64,000 nt of DNA. Origin: Pedobacter foliorum. GTDB taxonomy: Bacteria; Bacteroidota; Bacteroidia; Sphingobacteriales; Sphingobacteriaceae. The position numbers and the translations under genes are program-made. The notes under the pieces are model-generated. The model searched no databases, had not been told where the DNA came from, and was given only the letters and a program-made list of their open reading frames with translations. Of the stretch, positions 51,133 to 60,718 are shown in pieces (positions within the stretch are counted from its first letter, which is position 1; each line of letters opens with the position of its first letter). The stretch is taken from NCBI RefSeq assembly GCF_013266735.1, contig NZ_JABSNU010000019.1:1-64000 (forward strand), in the 5' to 3' direction.

Positions 51133-51771
51133 ATGATCAGTATACAAAGATTTACTTTTAATCCCGTAAGGGAAAACACTTATGTTTTATATGATGAAAC
51201 AGGTGAATGTGTAATAATAGATCCAGGAATGTATGATGGCGAAGAGCAAAATGTTCTGGCTAAATTCATTAAAGAAGAGAACCTTAAGCCAGTACTCTTA
51301 TTAAATACGCATTGTCACTATGACCATGTTTTCGGGAATAAGTTTGTTTATGATAACTGGGGGCTAAAACCGCAATTCCATAAGGGAGAATTGTATGTAT
51401 TGCAGGCGATACCTGGGTATGTACCTCAAATGGGATTACATTATGAACTTTCTCCTGAGCCAGAGGTTTTTTTACCGGAAACAGGTAAGGTTAAGTTTGG
51501 TAATAGTGAGCTTGATTTGATTTTTGCTCCAGGACATTCGCCGGCGCATTTATGTTTTTATGCTGCAGCTGATAATTTTCTTATTGGAGGCGACGTATTG
51601 TTTTACTCTAGTATAGGTCGTACTGACCTTCCCGGAGGAAATCATATGCAATTGATTAATAGTATCAAAAATAACTTGTTTATATTGCCTGATGATTGTG
51701 AAGTTTTTCCTGGGCACGGACAGCCGACAACAATTGGTTTCGAGAAAAAACACAATCCTTTTTTACAATAA
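51133..51771 (+). CDS. MBL-fold metallohydrolase (glyoxalase II-like)
   Basis: 212 aa. Metal site HCHYDH (H60, H62, D64, H65), then APGHSPAHLCFY (His), GGDVLFYSSIGRTDLPGG (Asp) and VFPGHGQPTTIGFEK (last His). This is the order of a binuclear MBL hydrolase of the hydroxyacylglutathione-hydrolase type. Probably hydrolyses a thioester or similar ester in the cytoplasm; the exact substrate is unknown. It follows gldD by 21 bp and continues the same transcript. Confidence 0.93.
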   Translation: MISIQRFTFNPVRENTYVLYDETGECVIIDPGMYDGEEQNVLAKFIKEENLKPVLLLNTHCHYDHVFGNKFVYDNWGLKPQFHKGELYVLQAIPGYVPQMGLHYELSPEPEVFLPETGKVKFGNSELDLIFAPGHSPAHLCFYAAADNFLIGGDVLFYSSIGRTDLPGGNHMQLINSIKNNLFILPDDCEVFPGHGQPTTIGFEKKHNPFLQ

Positions 51772-51788
51772 TTCTGATTAATAAATAA

Positions 51789-53021
51789 TTGAATACACCC
51801 TTCTACATAGCTCGCAGGTATCTTTTTGCGAAAAAGTCTACCAATGCTATAAACATCATTTCCACAATTTCAGTGGTTGGTGTTTTTGTAGGGAGTGCGG
51901 CATTGATTATCATATTGTCGGTCTTTAATGGCTTTGAGGAAGTCGTGTTGAAAATGTTTAATACAATAACTCCGCAAGTAGTTATTTCGCCTGTTCATGG
52001 TAAAACATTTGAGCCAAATACAGCCTATTTCAACCAATTAAAGAAGAATAAGAGCATTTACTCTTACAGTGAGGTGCTTTCTGAAAATGCTTTGCTAAGA
52101 TATAATGATAAGCAATCTGTAGGTTTAATAAAGGGTGTTAGTGCAGACTACCTGAAAAATAAAAGCTTGGATAGTATTACCATCGAAGGCAAGTTTTTAC
52201 TTGAAAACAGTAGTGGTAATTATGCTGTAATAGGATCTGCAATTCAAACTTACCTGATGGTGAATACAACAGATCCATTTAATCCACTTCAAATATTCTC
52301 CCCCAAAAAAGGGAATAAAACCAGTTCCATTAATCCTGCGGATGATTTTACGGTATTATCAATTCCTGTATCAGGGGTTTTTGAGGTGCAACAGGATTTT
52401 GATAATATTGCCATTGTTCCCTTAAAATTTGCAAGAGAGCTATTAGGTGAACCAGAAAAAATCACCTCCATTGAGATAAACTTAAAGCCCGGAATTAACG
52501 CAGATGCATTTAAGTCAGATGTAGAAAAAAGTCTTGGAAAAGATTTTGAAGTAAAAGATAGGATACAGCAAAATAAAGTGCTTTATAATATCCTGGGTAG
52601 CGAAAAATGGGCCGTTTATATTATTCTTACTTTTATTTTAATTATCGCTATCTTTAATATAATTGGCTCTTTAACCATGTTGGTTATTGATAAGTTAAAA
52701 GATATTGCAGTATTGAGCAGCTTAGGTGCGGGTAAGAAATTAATTAAGCGAATATTTCTATTTGAAGGAATGATGATCACCATGACAGGCTGCATTGTTG
52801 GTTTGGTTGTCGGATTTCTCTTCTGTTTATTACAACAAAAAGTTGGACTTGTTAAAATGTCACAGGATAATTTGGTGATTACCAATGCATATCCTGTCGC
52901 CTTTAAATGGAAAGATTTTGTGTTGGTATTTTTAACTGTAAGTGTGTTTTCTTTTGTGGCATCAGCTTTGTCATCTAACCTAAGTGTTAAGAAGATAAAC
53001 CATTTAAATCAAGATCTCTAA
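51789..53021 (+). CDS. LolE/FtsX-like ABC transporter permease (lipoprotein-releasing type)
   Basis: 410 aa. An N-terminal membrane helix (about 22-45, NIISTISVVGVFVGSAALIIILSVFNG) leads into a large periplasmic MacB-type domain (about 46-270), then three helices (about 275-300, 318-345, 375-398). This is the LolC/E topology. FYIARRYLFAKKSTNAINIIS is the typical start of this family, so translation begins at the TTG at 51789. The family exports lipoproteins to the outer membrane with the ATPase LolD, which is not nearby. Confidence 0.92.
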   Translation: MNTPFYIARRYLFAKKSTNAINIISTISVVGVFVGSAALIIILSVFNGFEEVVLKMFNTITPQVVISPVHGKTFEPNTAYFNQLKKNKSIYSYSEVLSENALLRYNDKQSVGLIKGVSADYLKNKSLDSITIEGKFLLENSSGNYAVIGSAIQTYLMVNTTDPFNPLQIFSPKKGNKTSSINPADDFTVLSIPVSGVFEVQQDFDNIAIVPLKFARELLGEPEKITSIEINLKPGINADAFKSDVEKSLGKDFEVKDRIQQNKVLYNILGSEKWAVYIILTFILIIAIFNIIGSLTMLVIDKLKDIAVLSSLGAGKKLIKRIFLFEGMMITMTGCIVGLVVGFLFCLLQQKVGLVKMSQDNLVITNAYPVAFKWKDFVLVFLTVSVFSFVASALSSNLSVKKINHLNQDL

Positions 53022-53025
53022 TCAT

Positions 53026-53403
53026 ATGAATCTATTCAAGAATTCAGTAGTTTTATTAGTGTTGTTTACAGGGGTAATTTTGGCCTGTAATAGGAAAGAT
53101 GTAGAAGAGACAGCTGGAACTACAAGAGTAGTAAAGGGATTGTATAGCTATGGGCCAGAAATAAAATCTTTTACCGATTGTGATGAGGGTAGAGAGTATT
53201 GGGTTGCAGATAGTGCAAAAACATTGGAGCTTGCTTACAGTAACTTCAATTTTGAAAAGCCTTATGAACCGGTTTATATCGAAGTAGAGTGCCATTTAAT
53301 TAAATCTGACAGCCTAATTGTCTCTGCAGATTTTGACTCAACTATGGTGGTTACAAAAGTCCTTAAAATAACTAAAGAGATTCCTGACGGGCCTTGTAAT
53401 TAA
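53026..53403 (+). CDS. Small lipoprotein of unknown function
   Basis: 125 aa. Signal and lipobox VILAC (Cys at about residue 21). The mature part is small and beta-rich, with SYGPEIKSFTDCDEGREYWVADSAKTLELAY and VYIEVECHL. The two internal cysteines could form a disulfide. The SYGPEIKSFTDC-type motif resembles the NlpE-like copper/stress lipoprotein domain, but this is tentative. It starts 4 bp after the LolE-like gene and overlaps the end of the convergent mqnD by 4 nt. Confidence 0.72.
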   Translation: MNLFKNSVVLLVLFTGVILACNRKDVEETAGTTRVVKGLYSYGPEIKSFTDCDEGREYWVADSAKTLELAYSNFNFEKPYEPVYIEVECHLIKSDSLIVSADFDSTMVVTKVLKITKEIPDGPCN

Positions 53404-54257
53404 GAGACTTTATGTGGGGTTAAATACAAATTATGCTCAATTGTCTCAATTAATCCTCTTTCAACAGCGAGTTTAAATAATACATCTATGGCTTTCCTGC
53501 CTTCAGTGCCAAGGTCAATAGAGTATTTATTTACATATAATTCAATGTGTTTGTACATCACTTCCTCACTCATTTCCTGTGCATGTTGTTTAATAAAATC
53601 AATACCAGATTTTGGGTTCGCAAATGCAAATTCAACTGATTTTCGAATTAATCTATTTACTTTTTCCTGAACTTCTCTATCAAGATTTCTATTGATTACG
53701 ATTCCTCCTAAAGGTATGGCACAACCCGTTAGTTGTTCCCAGTAGCTTCCAAGATCAACAATTTTATGGAGTCCTTTTTCTGAATAAGTGAAACGATTCT
53801 CATGAATAATGAGGCCGACATCGATTTTGTCATTTAGTAAAGCAGACTCGATTTCAGAGAAAATGATTTCCTGTTTATCTACTAATTGGGGAAAGGCAAT
53901 ACCCAATAGAAAATTTGCTGTAGTGTACTTGCCCGGGATACCAACTTTAAGATCTGGAGTTAATTCCACGGGGTTATGAATGAAACGCTCATTTTTACAG
54001 ATGAGCAAGGGGCCTACGCCAAAACCCAGGGCGCTTCCTGCATCTAATAATGCATATTGTTTATGCACATGAGCAAAAGCATGAAAACTAAGCTTAGTAA
54101 TGTCTAATTCTCCTCTCAATGCCTTTTGATTTAACGTTTCAACATCATCAAAAAACACTTCAAAATCTAAACCTTCAGTATCAATTTTATGATGTATAAG
54201 CGCGTCAAAGATAAAGGTATCATTTGGACAGGGAGAAAAGCCAAGACTAAGTTTCAT
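53400..54257 (-). CDS. mqnD: 1,4-dihydroxy-6-naphthoate synthase
   Basis: 285 aa. It works late in the futalosine route to menaquinone, converting the cyclic dehypoxanthine futalosine to 1,4-dihydroxy-6-naphthoate. The family pattern is SLGFSPCPNDTFIFDALIHHKI, LDITKLSFHAFAHV, GSALGFGVGPLLICK, IPGKYTTANFLL, DVGLIIHENRFTY and GCAIPLGGIVINR (substrate-binding-protein-like fold). It lies directly downstream of mqnB on the same strand. Confidence 0.95.
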   Translation of the reverse strand: MKLSLGFSPCPNDTFIFDALIHHKIDTEGLDFEVFFDDVETLNQKALRGELDITKLSFHAFAHVHKQYALLDAGSALGFGVGPLLICKNERFIHNPVELTPDLKVGIPGKYTTANFLLGIAFPQLVDKQEIIFSEIESALLNDKIDVGLIIHENRFTYSEKGLHKIVDLGSYWEQLTGCAIPLGGIVINRNLDREVQEKVNRLIRKSVEFAFANPKSGIDFIKQHAQEMSEEVMYKHIELYVNKYSIDLGTEGRKAIDVLFKLAVERGLIETIEHNLYLTPHKVS

Positions 54258-54291
54258 GGCATAAAGATAAGTAGTATGAAAAGCTGAATAG

Positions 54292-54930
54292 TTATGTGTT
54301 TGTCAAAAATCCAATTGTCCACTCATTTAGGTTTTTTATGGCGAGACCTATATCCCAGGCAGCTCTATTTCTAGGTTCAACATAATTGGAGATGCTGCGG
54401 ATTTGCAGACATGGAATACTTGCTTTTTCGCAACTGTATAATACTGCGGCCCCTTCCATGCTCTCAGTAATGGGGTTTAGGCGAGCTGCAATAGCTGAAA
54501 TACTTGTTTCATTTCCATGTACACAATTAACCGTTATTCCTTTAACCTTTTTTAGTTTTGTTACGGACTCGCTAAGCAGATTATTGTACGCAGTGTAGTT
54601 ACTTTTACCAAAGCCAAGTTCATCAATAGTGATGAAATCTTCTTTGTTTTCAGCGCCAAGCTCTGCAAATTCATCTTCAGTTATATTTAAAACAGAACCC
54701 AAGGGGATTGAACGGTCAAAGCAGCCGGCGATTCCCAGATTTAAAACGAGATTATATTTTGCCGATAGATGTTGACCTAGAGCAAATGCCGTTGCTGTCA
54801 TACCCACACCCGTAATTAGAATGTCAAATTCAGGAGTTTGCATAAAATCTTTCTCAGGAAGCTTAAAATGCTCGCTTAATAAATTGATTTCAGGCCTTGT
54901 AGCGGCCACTAGCAGAATCTTCATAAACAT
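54292..54930 (-). CDS. mqnB: Futalosine hydrolase
   Basis: 212 aa. The nucleosidase of the futalosine menaquinone pathway, removing hypoxanthine from futalosine. It has the nucleoside phosphorylase/MTAN fold: ILLVAATRPEI, ITGVGMTATAFALGQHL, LNLGIAGCFDRSIPLGSV, SMEGAAVLYSC (the catalytic Glu region) and QIRSISNYVEPRNRAAWDI. Start at 54930 (MFMKILL) or at the second ATG, 54924 (MKILL); not decided by a clear ribosome site. Followed 34 bp later by mqnD. Confidence 0.94.
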   Translation of the reverse strand: MFMKILLVAATRPEINLLSEHFKLPEKDFMQTPEFDILITGVGMTATAFALGQHLSAKYNLVLNLGIAGCFDRSIPLGSVLNITEDEFAELGAENKEDFITIDELGFGKSNYTAYNNLLSESVTKLKKVKGITVNCVHGNETSISAIAARLNPITESMEGAAVLYSCEKASIPCLQIRSISNYVEPRNRAAWDIGLAIKNLNEWTIGFLTNT

Positions 54931-54970
54931 CTAAGTTAGTGTTAAACCTTTCTACTTTAAGCTTTCTGCG

Positions 54971-54996
54971 TATATTTGTTTGTTAATTACAAACAA
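54971..54996 (+). promoter_or_regulatory. Promoter and overlapping palindrome of the queD-folE operon
   Basis: TATATTTG at 54971-54978 is a -7 box; no clear TTG partner is seen. From 54976 to 54996 lies a perfect palindrome of 8-bp arms (TTGTTTGT / ACAAACAA) around TAATT, overlapping the box and the predicted start. That is where a repressor would bind; it would also form a hairpin at the RNA 5' end. The regulator is unknown. Confidence 0.55.
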
Positions 54997-55008
54997 TAAC
55001 CTTCTATA

Positions 55009-55419
55009 ATGATATATATCACAAGAAAAGCATCATTTAACGCAGCTCATAAACTTTCAAGGCCAGACTGGACTGAAGATAAAAATACGGAAGTTTATGG
55101 AAAATGTGCTAATCCAAACTGGCATGGACATAATTACCAGCTGTATGTAACTGTTAAGGGAGAGATTAATCCTGAAACTGGATTTTTGGTAGACTTAAAA
55201 TGGTTAAAGGACATTACAAACATCCATGTAGTTGATAAAATTGATCACAGGAACTTGAACCTGGATGTTGATTTCATGAAAGGTAAGCTTGCCTCAACAG
55301 AAAATTTGGCGATAGCAATATGGGAAGAACTATATACGCTTATAGCTGAATCGGGAGCGCAACTGCACTGTATAAAAATTTACGAAACCGAGAATAACTT
55401 TGTAGAGTATTTCGGCTAA
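55009..55419 (+). CDS. queD: 6-carboxytetrahydropterin synthase (QueD/PTPS family)
   Basis: 136 aa. The zinc-binding PTPS fold is seen from RKASFNAAHKLS (first His ligand, H14), GKCANPNWHGHNYQLYVTV (the catalytic Cys and two further His ligands), DLKWLKDIT, IDHRNLN, and the C-terminal IKIYETENNFVEYF (Glu). It uses dihydroneopterin triphosphate to make 6-carboxytetrahydropterin for queuosine. The next gene, folE, makes that substrate; only 11 bp separate them. Confidence 0.93.
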   Translation: MIYITRKASFNAAHKLSRPDWTEDKNTEVYGKCANPNWHGHNYQLYVTVKGEINPETGFLVDLKWLKDITNIHVVDKIDHRNLNLDVDFMKGKLASTENLAIAIWEELYTLIAESGAQLHCIKIYETENNFVEYFG

Positions 55420-55430
55420 TAATCACAGAT

Positions 55431-56060
55431 ATGAATCATACAGATCATTTAGATGAGACAGAGGACGGGTACATAAAGATTGACCGTTATAACGAAGCGA
55501 AAATTGCCTCTGTAGCTAATCATTATAAAGATATACTAGGGCAGTTAGGAGAGAACCCAGAGCGTGAAGGATTGGTTAAAACTCCTGAGCGTGTGGCTAA
55601 AGCTTTACAATATTTAACACATGGCTACGATCTCAATCCTGCAGAGATATTAAAAGGAGCTATGTTTAAAGAAGACTATAGCCAAATGGTTGTGGTTAAA
55701 GACATAGAAGTCTTTTCTATGTGCGAGCACCATATGCTTCCGTTTTTTGGGAAAGCACACGTTGCGTACATTCCTAATGGACATATTGTTGGCTTAAGTA
55801 AAATACCACGTATTGTTGATGCTTTTGCCAGAAGATTACAGGTTCAGGAGCGTTTAACTAACGAGATCAGAGATTGTATTCAGGAAACCCTTCAGCCGGC
55901 AGGTGTTGCTGTTGTTATAGAGTGTAAACATTTATGCATGGCAATGCGAGGGATTCAAAAACAAAACTCAGTTACTACGACATCCGCATTTACAGGAGAA
56001 TTCGCAAAAGATAAAACAAGGGCCGAATTTTTGAGATTAATAACAGCCAACTTACATTAA
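55431..56060 (+). CDS. folE: GTP cyclohydrolase I
   Basis: 209 aa, the normal size. It opens the GTP ring to dihydroneopterin triphosphate for folate and queuosine. Zinc ligands are C98 in FSMCEHHMLPFFGKAH (with the adjacent His pair) and C169 in ECKHLCMAMRG. TPERVAKALQYLTHGY and GLSKIPRIVDAFARRLQVQERLT are further signatures, and the tail has FTGEFAKDKTRAEFL. It forms an operon with queD upstream and probably fabD downstream (18 bp). Confidence 0.97.
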   Translation: MNHTDHLDETEDGYIKIDRYNEAKIASVANHYKDILGQLGENPEREGLVKTPERVAKALQYLTHGYDLNPAEILKGAMFKEDYSQMVVVKDIEVFSMCEHHMLPFFGKAHVAYIPNGHIVGLSKIPRIVDAFARRLQVQERLTNEIRDCIQETLQPAGVAVVIECKHLCMAMRGIQKQNSVTTTSAFTGEFAKDKTRAEFLRLITANLH

Positions 56061-56078
56061 AAAAGACTAAAAACATTT

Positions 56079-56960
56079 ATGAAAGCATATGTATTTCCGG
56101 GTCAAGGTGCCCAATTTTCGGGTATGGGAAAAGAACTATACGAAAATGAGCAGGCCAAAGCCTTGTTCGAAAGAGCAAACGAAATTATAGGATTCCGTAT
56201 CAGTGATATCATGTTCTCCGGCACAGATGAAGAACTTAAGGAAACTAAGGTAACGCAACCTGCAATATTTTTGCATTCTGTTATTTTAGCAAAAACCTTG
56301 GGAGAAGAATTTAAACCTGAGATGGTTGCAGGACACTCACTGGGAGAGTTTTCAGCACTTGTTGCAGCATCAGCATTGTCTTTTGAGGATGGTTTGAAAT
56401 TAGTTATTGCCCGTGCAAATGCAATGCAAAAAGCATGTGAGCTTCAACCGTCAACTATGGCTGCAATACTTGGTTTAGCTGATGAAGTAGTTGAAAATAT
56501 TTGTAATGGTATTGATGAGGTAGTAGTAGCTGCTAACTATAACTGCCCTGGTCAGATTGTTATATCAGGAAGTATAGAAGGAGTTGATATTGCATGCCAG
56601 AAACTAACAGAAGCGGGTGCAAAACGCGCATTAAAACTTAATGTAGGTGGTGCATTCCACTCTCCATTAATGGAGCCGGCAAGAATAGAGCTACAGGAAG
56701 CTATTGAGAATGTAACCATATTGCCTCCAGTGTGTCCTATTTATCAGAATGTAGATCCTTCTCCAAATACTGATCCTCAAAAAATTAAAACAAATTTAAT
56801 TACCCAATTAACGGGTGCGGTGAAGTGGACACAGACTATAGAGCGTATGATTGCTGATGGCGCAACTGAATTTGTTGAAGTTGGCCCGGGAAATGTATTA
56901 CAAGGACTGGTAAAGAAGGTCAACAGAGCAATACCAACAAGTTCAGCAACTACAGTCTAA
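56079..56960 (+). CDS. fabD: ACP S-malonyltransferase
   Basis: 293 aa. It moves malonyl groups from CoA to acyl carrier protein for fatty-acid synthesis. The active site is GHSLGEFSALVAA with S87. FPGQGAQFSGMGKELYE opens the protein, ANYNCPGQIVISGS and GGAFHSPLM (catalytic His) follow, and VEVGPGNVLQGLVKK ends it. A single-domain FabD. The histidine kinase follows after 38 bp. Confidence 0.97.
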   Translation: MKAYVFPGQGAQFSGMGKELYENEQAKALFERANEIIGFRISDIMFSGTDEELKETKVTQPAIFLHSVILAKTLGEEFKPEMVAGHSLGEFSALVAASALSFEDGLKLVIARANAMQKACELQPSTMAAILGLADEVVENICNGIDEVVVAANYNCPGQIVISGSIEGVDIACQKLTEAGAKRALKLNVGGAFHSPLMEPARIELQEAIENVTILPPVCPIYQNVDPSPNTDPQKIKTNLITQLTGAVKWTQTIERMIADGATEFVEVGPGNVLQGLVKKVNRAIPTSSATTV

Positions 56961-56998
56961 GCCCGGTAATAATACCTTTATTAAAATAACTTTTAAGT

Positions 56999-59900
56999 GT
57001 GAGTATCGGAGGTAAAATCAGATTTCTTTTATTGATATTGGGCGTTTGCTGTATTGTTACGGCACTATCGCTAAAGCATTCAATAACAAAAAAGGAATTA
57101 TTAACCTACGAGGCAGGTAAACTTCAAAAGAATCTTGCTGTTAACGAACGCATTGTTTATGATTTTTTAGGTGATGCTGCTCAGGTTGAAAAGGCCAAGC
57201 AGTATCACCTAAATGATCAATACGGCTTAAATTTCATCAATAAATATCGTGATAAGGGTATCAACATCCTTACCTATCAAGATAATAAACTCAAGTTTTG
57301 GAGTTACAACAGGTTAACCGTTGCCGACCCTGAGACGGTTAAAGAAGGCTCTTCTTTTACTCAATTTGCCAATGGATGGTTTGAGGTTATAAAGAAAACC
57401 ACGGGTAATTATACCCTCATATTTCTTATAGAAGTTAAAAACCAATTCAATATTCAAAATCAATATCTTGAGAATGATTTTTCAAGTTACTTGTCCGATA
57501 ACAATTCCCTTGCTCTGGCCACTTTTATCGATCCTGAGGTACAGGGAATAAGAAACCTTGATGGGACAATCATTTTTGAAGTTAAACTTAAACCTACCTA
57601 TTCAAGAAGTATTTACGGCACAATAGAACTTTGGCTATGGCTGATAGGACTTTTTAGCTTCTGCCTGTTTTTTAATTCATTTTGTGGTTGGCTGGCCAAG
57701 AGAGGTAATTTAGTGCCTGCAACGGTTCTCATCCTGCTTTTCTTTGTTACTATTAGAGTTACTGACTTAGAGTATGGGTGGTTTAACAAACAATTTAATC
57801 TGCCTATTTTTAGCCCTAAAATATACGCGGAAAGCTTTTTTCTCCCTTCACTCGGAGATTTTTTGCTTAACGTAATAGCAATAACATGGGTAGTACTATT
57901 TGTTTTTACCTATAATGACAAGTACAAGCTTCCTGAATGGCTAACACGTAGTAAACTAGGTGGATTATCTTTCCATTTTATTTTACTTGTTATTTTTGGA
58001 GCGTTGGCGTTTTTATTCGATCAGGTATTCCTTGGTCTCATCCTCAATTCAAAAATAAACTTTGATATTACCAACATCATAAATCTTGACGGGATAAGTT
58101 GGGTCAGCATTATTATATTATGCCTTGTCTGGTTTAATATTTATCTGGTTGCAAATATATTTATGCAGCAAACACTGCAATTACATGTTACCAATCGGGA
58201 AAGAGCTATATTGTTTTTAGCAGCTTTTTTTGCTTGTCTTATTTATAAGTTGGGGACGGGCTTTAGTATCTTTTTTATAGCATATGCGCTATTTATCTTT
58301 ATTATGGCCTGGAATTTTTATATCAGGAATAATAGATTTTCAATACGAGTTTTTGCCTTATTGTTCTTTTGCCTCGCTTTTATATCATCAATTAAATACT
58401 TAAGATTTATTGATGAAAAGGAGCATGAGAACAGATTTGCAATCGCGCAGAAACTAATCTCTTCAGACGATTTTACAGTTGTAAGTACTATAGAGAATTT
58501 AGAAAGAACTATTCTGTCAAATAAGGAGGTTTTAAGCTATTTTAAGGATCCCGTTTTTAGTAGTCCGATAGAATTAAAGAAAAGTATTGAAACGGATTAT
58601 ATTGAGCGTTACTTGCCTAGATTTGAATATAACCTATACGAATACAATCACCTGGACTCATCGGAAACAGGATTACAGACAATTCCGCTTAGTTATTTTA
58701 AGAAGCTTGTAAAAGCTGGTTCCGTAAAAGTGCCTGAGTCAAATTATTTTTACCGACTAAATGATACATTCGGATATCAAGACTATTTTGGGATCATTCC
58801 AATTTATGAGCAGAATCAAATACTTGGTACCCTCGTTATCGAGTTAAAATCTCAACCGTACAATTACAAAGGTCAATTACCAGAAATTTTGATAGATCGC
58901 TCTATTAAAAGCGATGATAATTATAGTAACTATTCAATCGCTCTTTATAAGGACGGAAGGTTAGAAGGTCAGTCAGGAAAGTATACTTACAAACTCTCTA
59001 GTGATGGGTTTGTAACACGAAACAATAGTGTCAGTTTTTTTAAGGATAGCCTAAATTATTCCCATCTGATTTATTATCCTACGCCTTCAAAATTAATTGT
59101 GATCAGTAAGGAGGACGTGTCATTTATTATACAATTAGCGACATTATCTTTCTTTTTCCTTGTGTTTATCCTGTTTTCAATCACATTATATACTTTGATC
59201 TGGCTGTTAAAGAATATTGACGAAAGCTGGAGTGGCTGGTTTAATATTAACCGCTCATTAATGATTAATGCAAATAAGATCCTATATAAAACAAGGATTC
59301 AATTCTCTATTGTTTTATCAGTAGTAGCTACATTGTTAATTGTGGGGTGGACAACTTATTTCTATATCAGGGATGAATACAGAAGACAGCAGCAGGATTT
59401 CATTAAAGAAAAGGTCCGAAAAGTTCAGCAATCTTATGAAAAGCTCATTTTCGCAACAGGTTTGCCGGCCCCAACAGATAAAGCAATTAACGACTTTAAT
59501 CAGTTTGCAGATATTAATGCTACTTATTTAAACCTATTTGATACCAATGGTGCATTAATATTTACCTCAATACCTAAAATATACGATCTGGGGATCATAA
59601 GCAGGCGAATGGGTTCAAAGGCCTTTCTCCATTTAAATCAGCTGCAAGGGTCAGATTTTATTAATCCCGCCGAAAGGATTGGTAATTTTACCTACTCTTC
59701 GGCATATGCACCTATCAGAAATGCTCAGAATCAAACCGTGGCATATATAGGAGTTCCTTATTATGCAAATGAAGCAGATTACCAAACCAGAATTGGGGTA
59801 TTCATAAATACGCTGATTAATATATATGCGCTTGTTTTTGTGGCCATAGGGATTCTTGCGGTCTTTCTGGCTGATCAAATTACTAGTCCATTAACATTCA

Positions 59901-60718
59901 TTCAGGATAGCATTAAAAAGACCAAATTGGGGCAAAAGAATCAGCCTATTGTTTGGTCGCGTCATGATGAGATTGGATCCTTGATAAAGGAATATAACAA
60001 AATGATCGCAGCGCTTGAAGAAAGTGCGGTTAAGCTTGCTCGCTCTGAACGGGAGAGTGCCTGGCGAGAAATGGCAAAGCAAGTTGCCCATGAGATTAAG
60101 AACCCTCTTACCCCATTAAAACTGGGTGTACAGCTTCTAGAGAAATCATGGAAAGAAAAAGATCCTAATTTTCAAAAGAAATTCGAAAGGTTTAGTAAGT
60201 CATTTATTGAGCAAATTGACAGCCTATCTACTATTGCTTCTGAGTTCTCTAATTTTGCTAAAATGCCGGATACCAAATTGGAGAAACTTCAATTATTACC
60301 TATAATCGGACAGGCGCGAGATGTATTTAGGAATACACAAAATGTCGAGATTTATATCCTTAACAATACAGATACTGATGTAGTTGTACTTGGTGATAAA
60401 GATCAGGCGTTGCGTACCTTTAATAATCTATTTAAGAACGCAATTGAAGCAGCTGACACCAATACTTTGTGTATTATAAAAATAAACATCTCGAATAATC
60501 AGGAACGTGTTTTTATAGAAGTAGAAGATAATGGGAATGGTATTGATGCGTCTTTACAGGATAAGATCTTTGTTCCTAATTTTACGACTAAGTCGTCGGG
60601 GACTGGCTTGGGACTAGCATTTGTTAAACAGGCAGTTGAAAATGCAGGTGGAACTGTAGGGTTTAAATCGTTTGCTAACGTAGGGACTACCTTTTATTTG
60701 AGTTTCCCTTTATCTTAA
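56999..60718 (+). CDS. Large membrane sensor histidine kinase (NtrY-like)
   Basis: 1239 aa, starting at GTG. N-terminal helix, a short extracytoplasmic segment, then a multi-helix membrane block (about 210-460), a second large extracytoplasmic region (about 465-700), another helix pair around 705 and 785, a further sensor region and a HAMP linker near 960. Catalytic core: H1031 in VAHEIKNPLTPLKLGVQLL, the N-box FKNAIEAA, and the G-boxes EDNGNGID and GTGLGLAFVKQAVENAGG. The core resembles NtrY. No response regulator is adjacent, so it is an orphan; the signal is unknown. It overlaps the convergent coiled-coil gene by 9 nt. Confidence 0.93.
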   Translation: MSIGGKIRFLLLILGVCCIVTALSLKHSITKKELLTYEAGKLQKNLAVNERIVYDFLGDAAQVEKAKQYHLNDQYGLNFINKYRDKGINILTYQDNKLKFWSYNRLTVADPETVKEGSSFTQFANGWFEVIKKTTGNYTLIFLIEVKNQFNIQNQYLENDFSSYLSDNNSLALATFIDPEVQGIRNLDGTIIFEVKLKPTYSRSIYGTIELWLWLIGLFSFCLFFNSFCGWLAKRGNLVPATVLILLFFVTIRVTDLEYGWFNKQFNLPIFSPKIYAESFFLPSLGDFLLNVIAITWVVLFVFTYNDKYKLPEWLTRSKLGGLSFHFILLVIFGALAFLFDQVFLGLILNSKINFDITNIINLDGISWVSIIILCLVWFNIYLVANIFMQQTLQLHVTNRERAILFLAAFFACLIYKLGTGFSIFFIAYALFIFIMAWNFYIRNNRFSIRVFALLFFCLAFISSIKYLRFIDEKEHENRFAIAQKLISSDDFTVVSTIENLERTILSNKEVLSYFKDPVFSSPIELKKSIETDYIERYLPRFEYNLYEYNHLDSSETGLQTIPLSYFKKLVKAGSVKVPESNYFYRLNDTFGYQDYFGIIPIYEQNQILGTLVIELKSQPYNYKGQLPEILIDRSIKSDDNYSNYSIALYKDGRLEGQSGKYTYKLSSDGFVTRNNSVSFFKDSLNYSHLIYYPTPSKLIVISKEDVSFIIQLATLSFFFLVFILFSITLYTLIWLLKNIDESWSGWFNINRSLMINANKILYKTRIQFSIVLSVVATLLIVGWTTYFYIRDEYRRQQQDFIKEKVRKVQQSYEKLIFATGLPAPTDKAINDFNQFADINATYLNLFDTNGALIFTSIPKIYDLGIISRRMGSKAFLHLNQLQGSDFINPAERIGNFTYSSAYAPIRNAQNQTVAYIGVPYYANEADYQTRIGVFINTLINIYALVFVAIGILAVFLADQITSPLTFIQDSIKKTKLGQKNQPIVWSRHDEIGSLIKEYNKMIAALEESAVKLARSERESAWREMAKQVAHEIKNPLTPLKLGVQLLEKSWKEKDPNFQKKFERFSKSFIEQIDSLSTIASEFSNFAKMPDTKLEKLQLLPIIGQARDVFRNTQNVEIYILNNTDTDVVVLGDKDQALRTFNNLFKNAIEAADTNTLCIIKINISNNQERVFIEVEDNGNGIDASLQDKIFVPNFTTKSSGTGLGLAFVKQAVENAGGTVGFKSFANVGTTFYLSFPLS

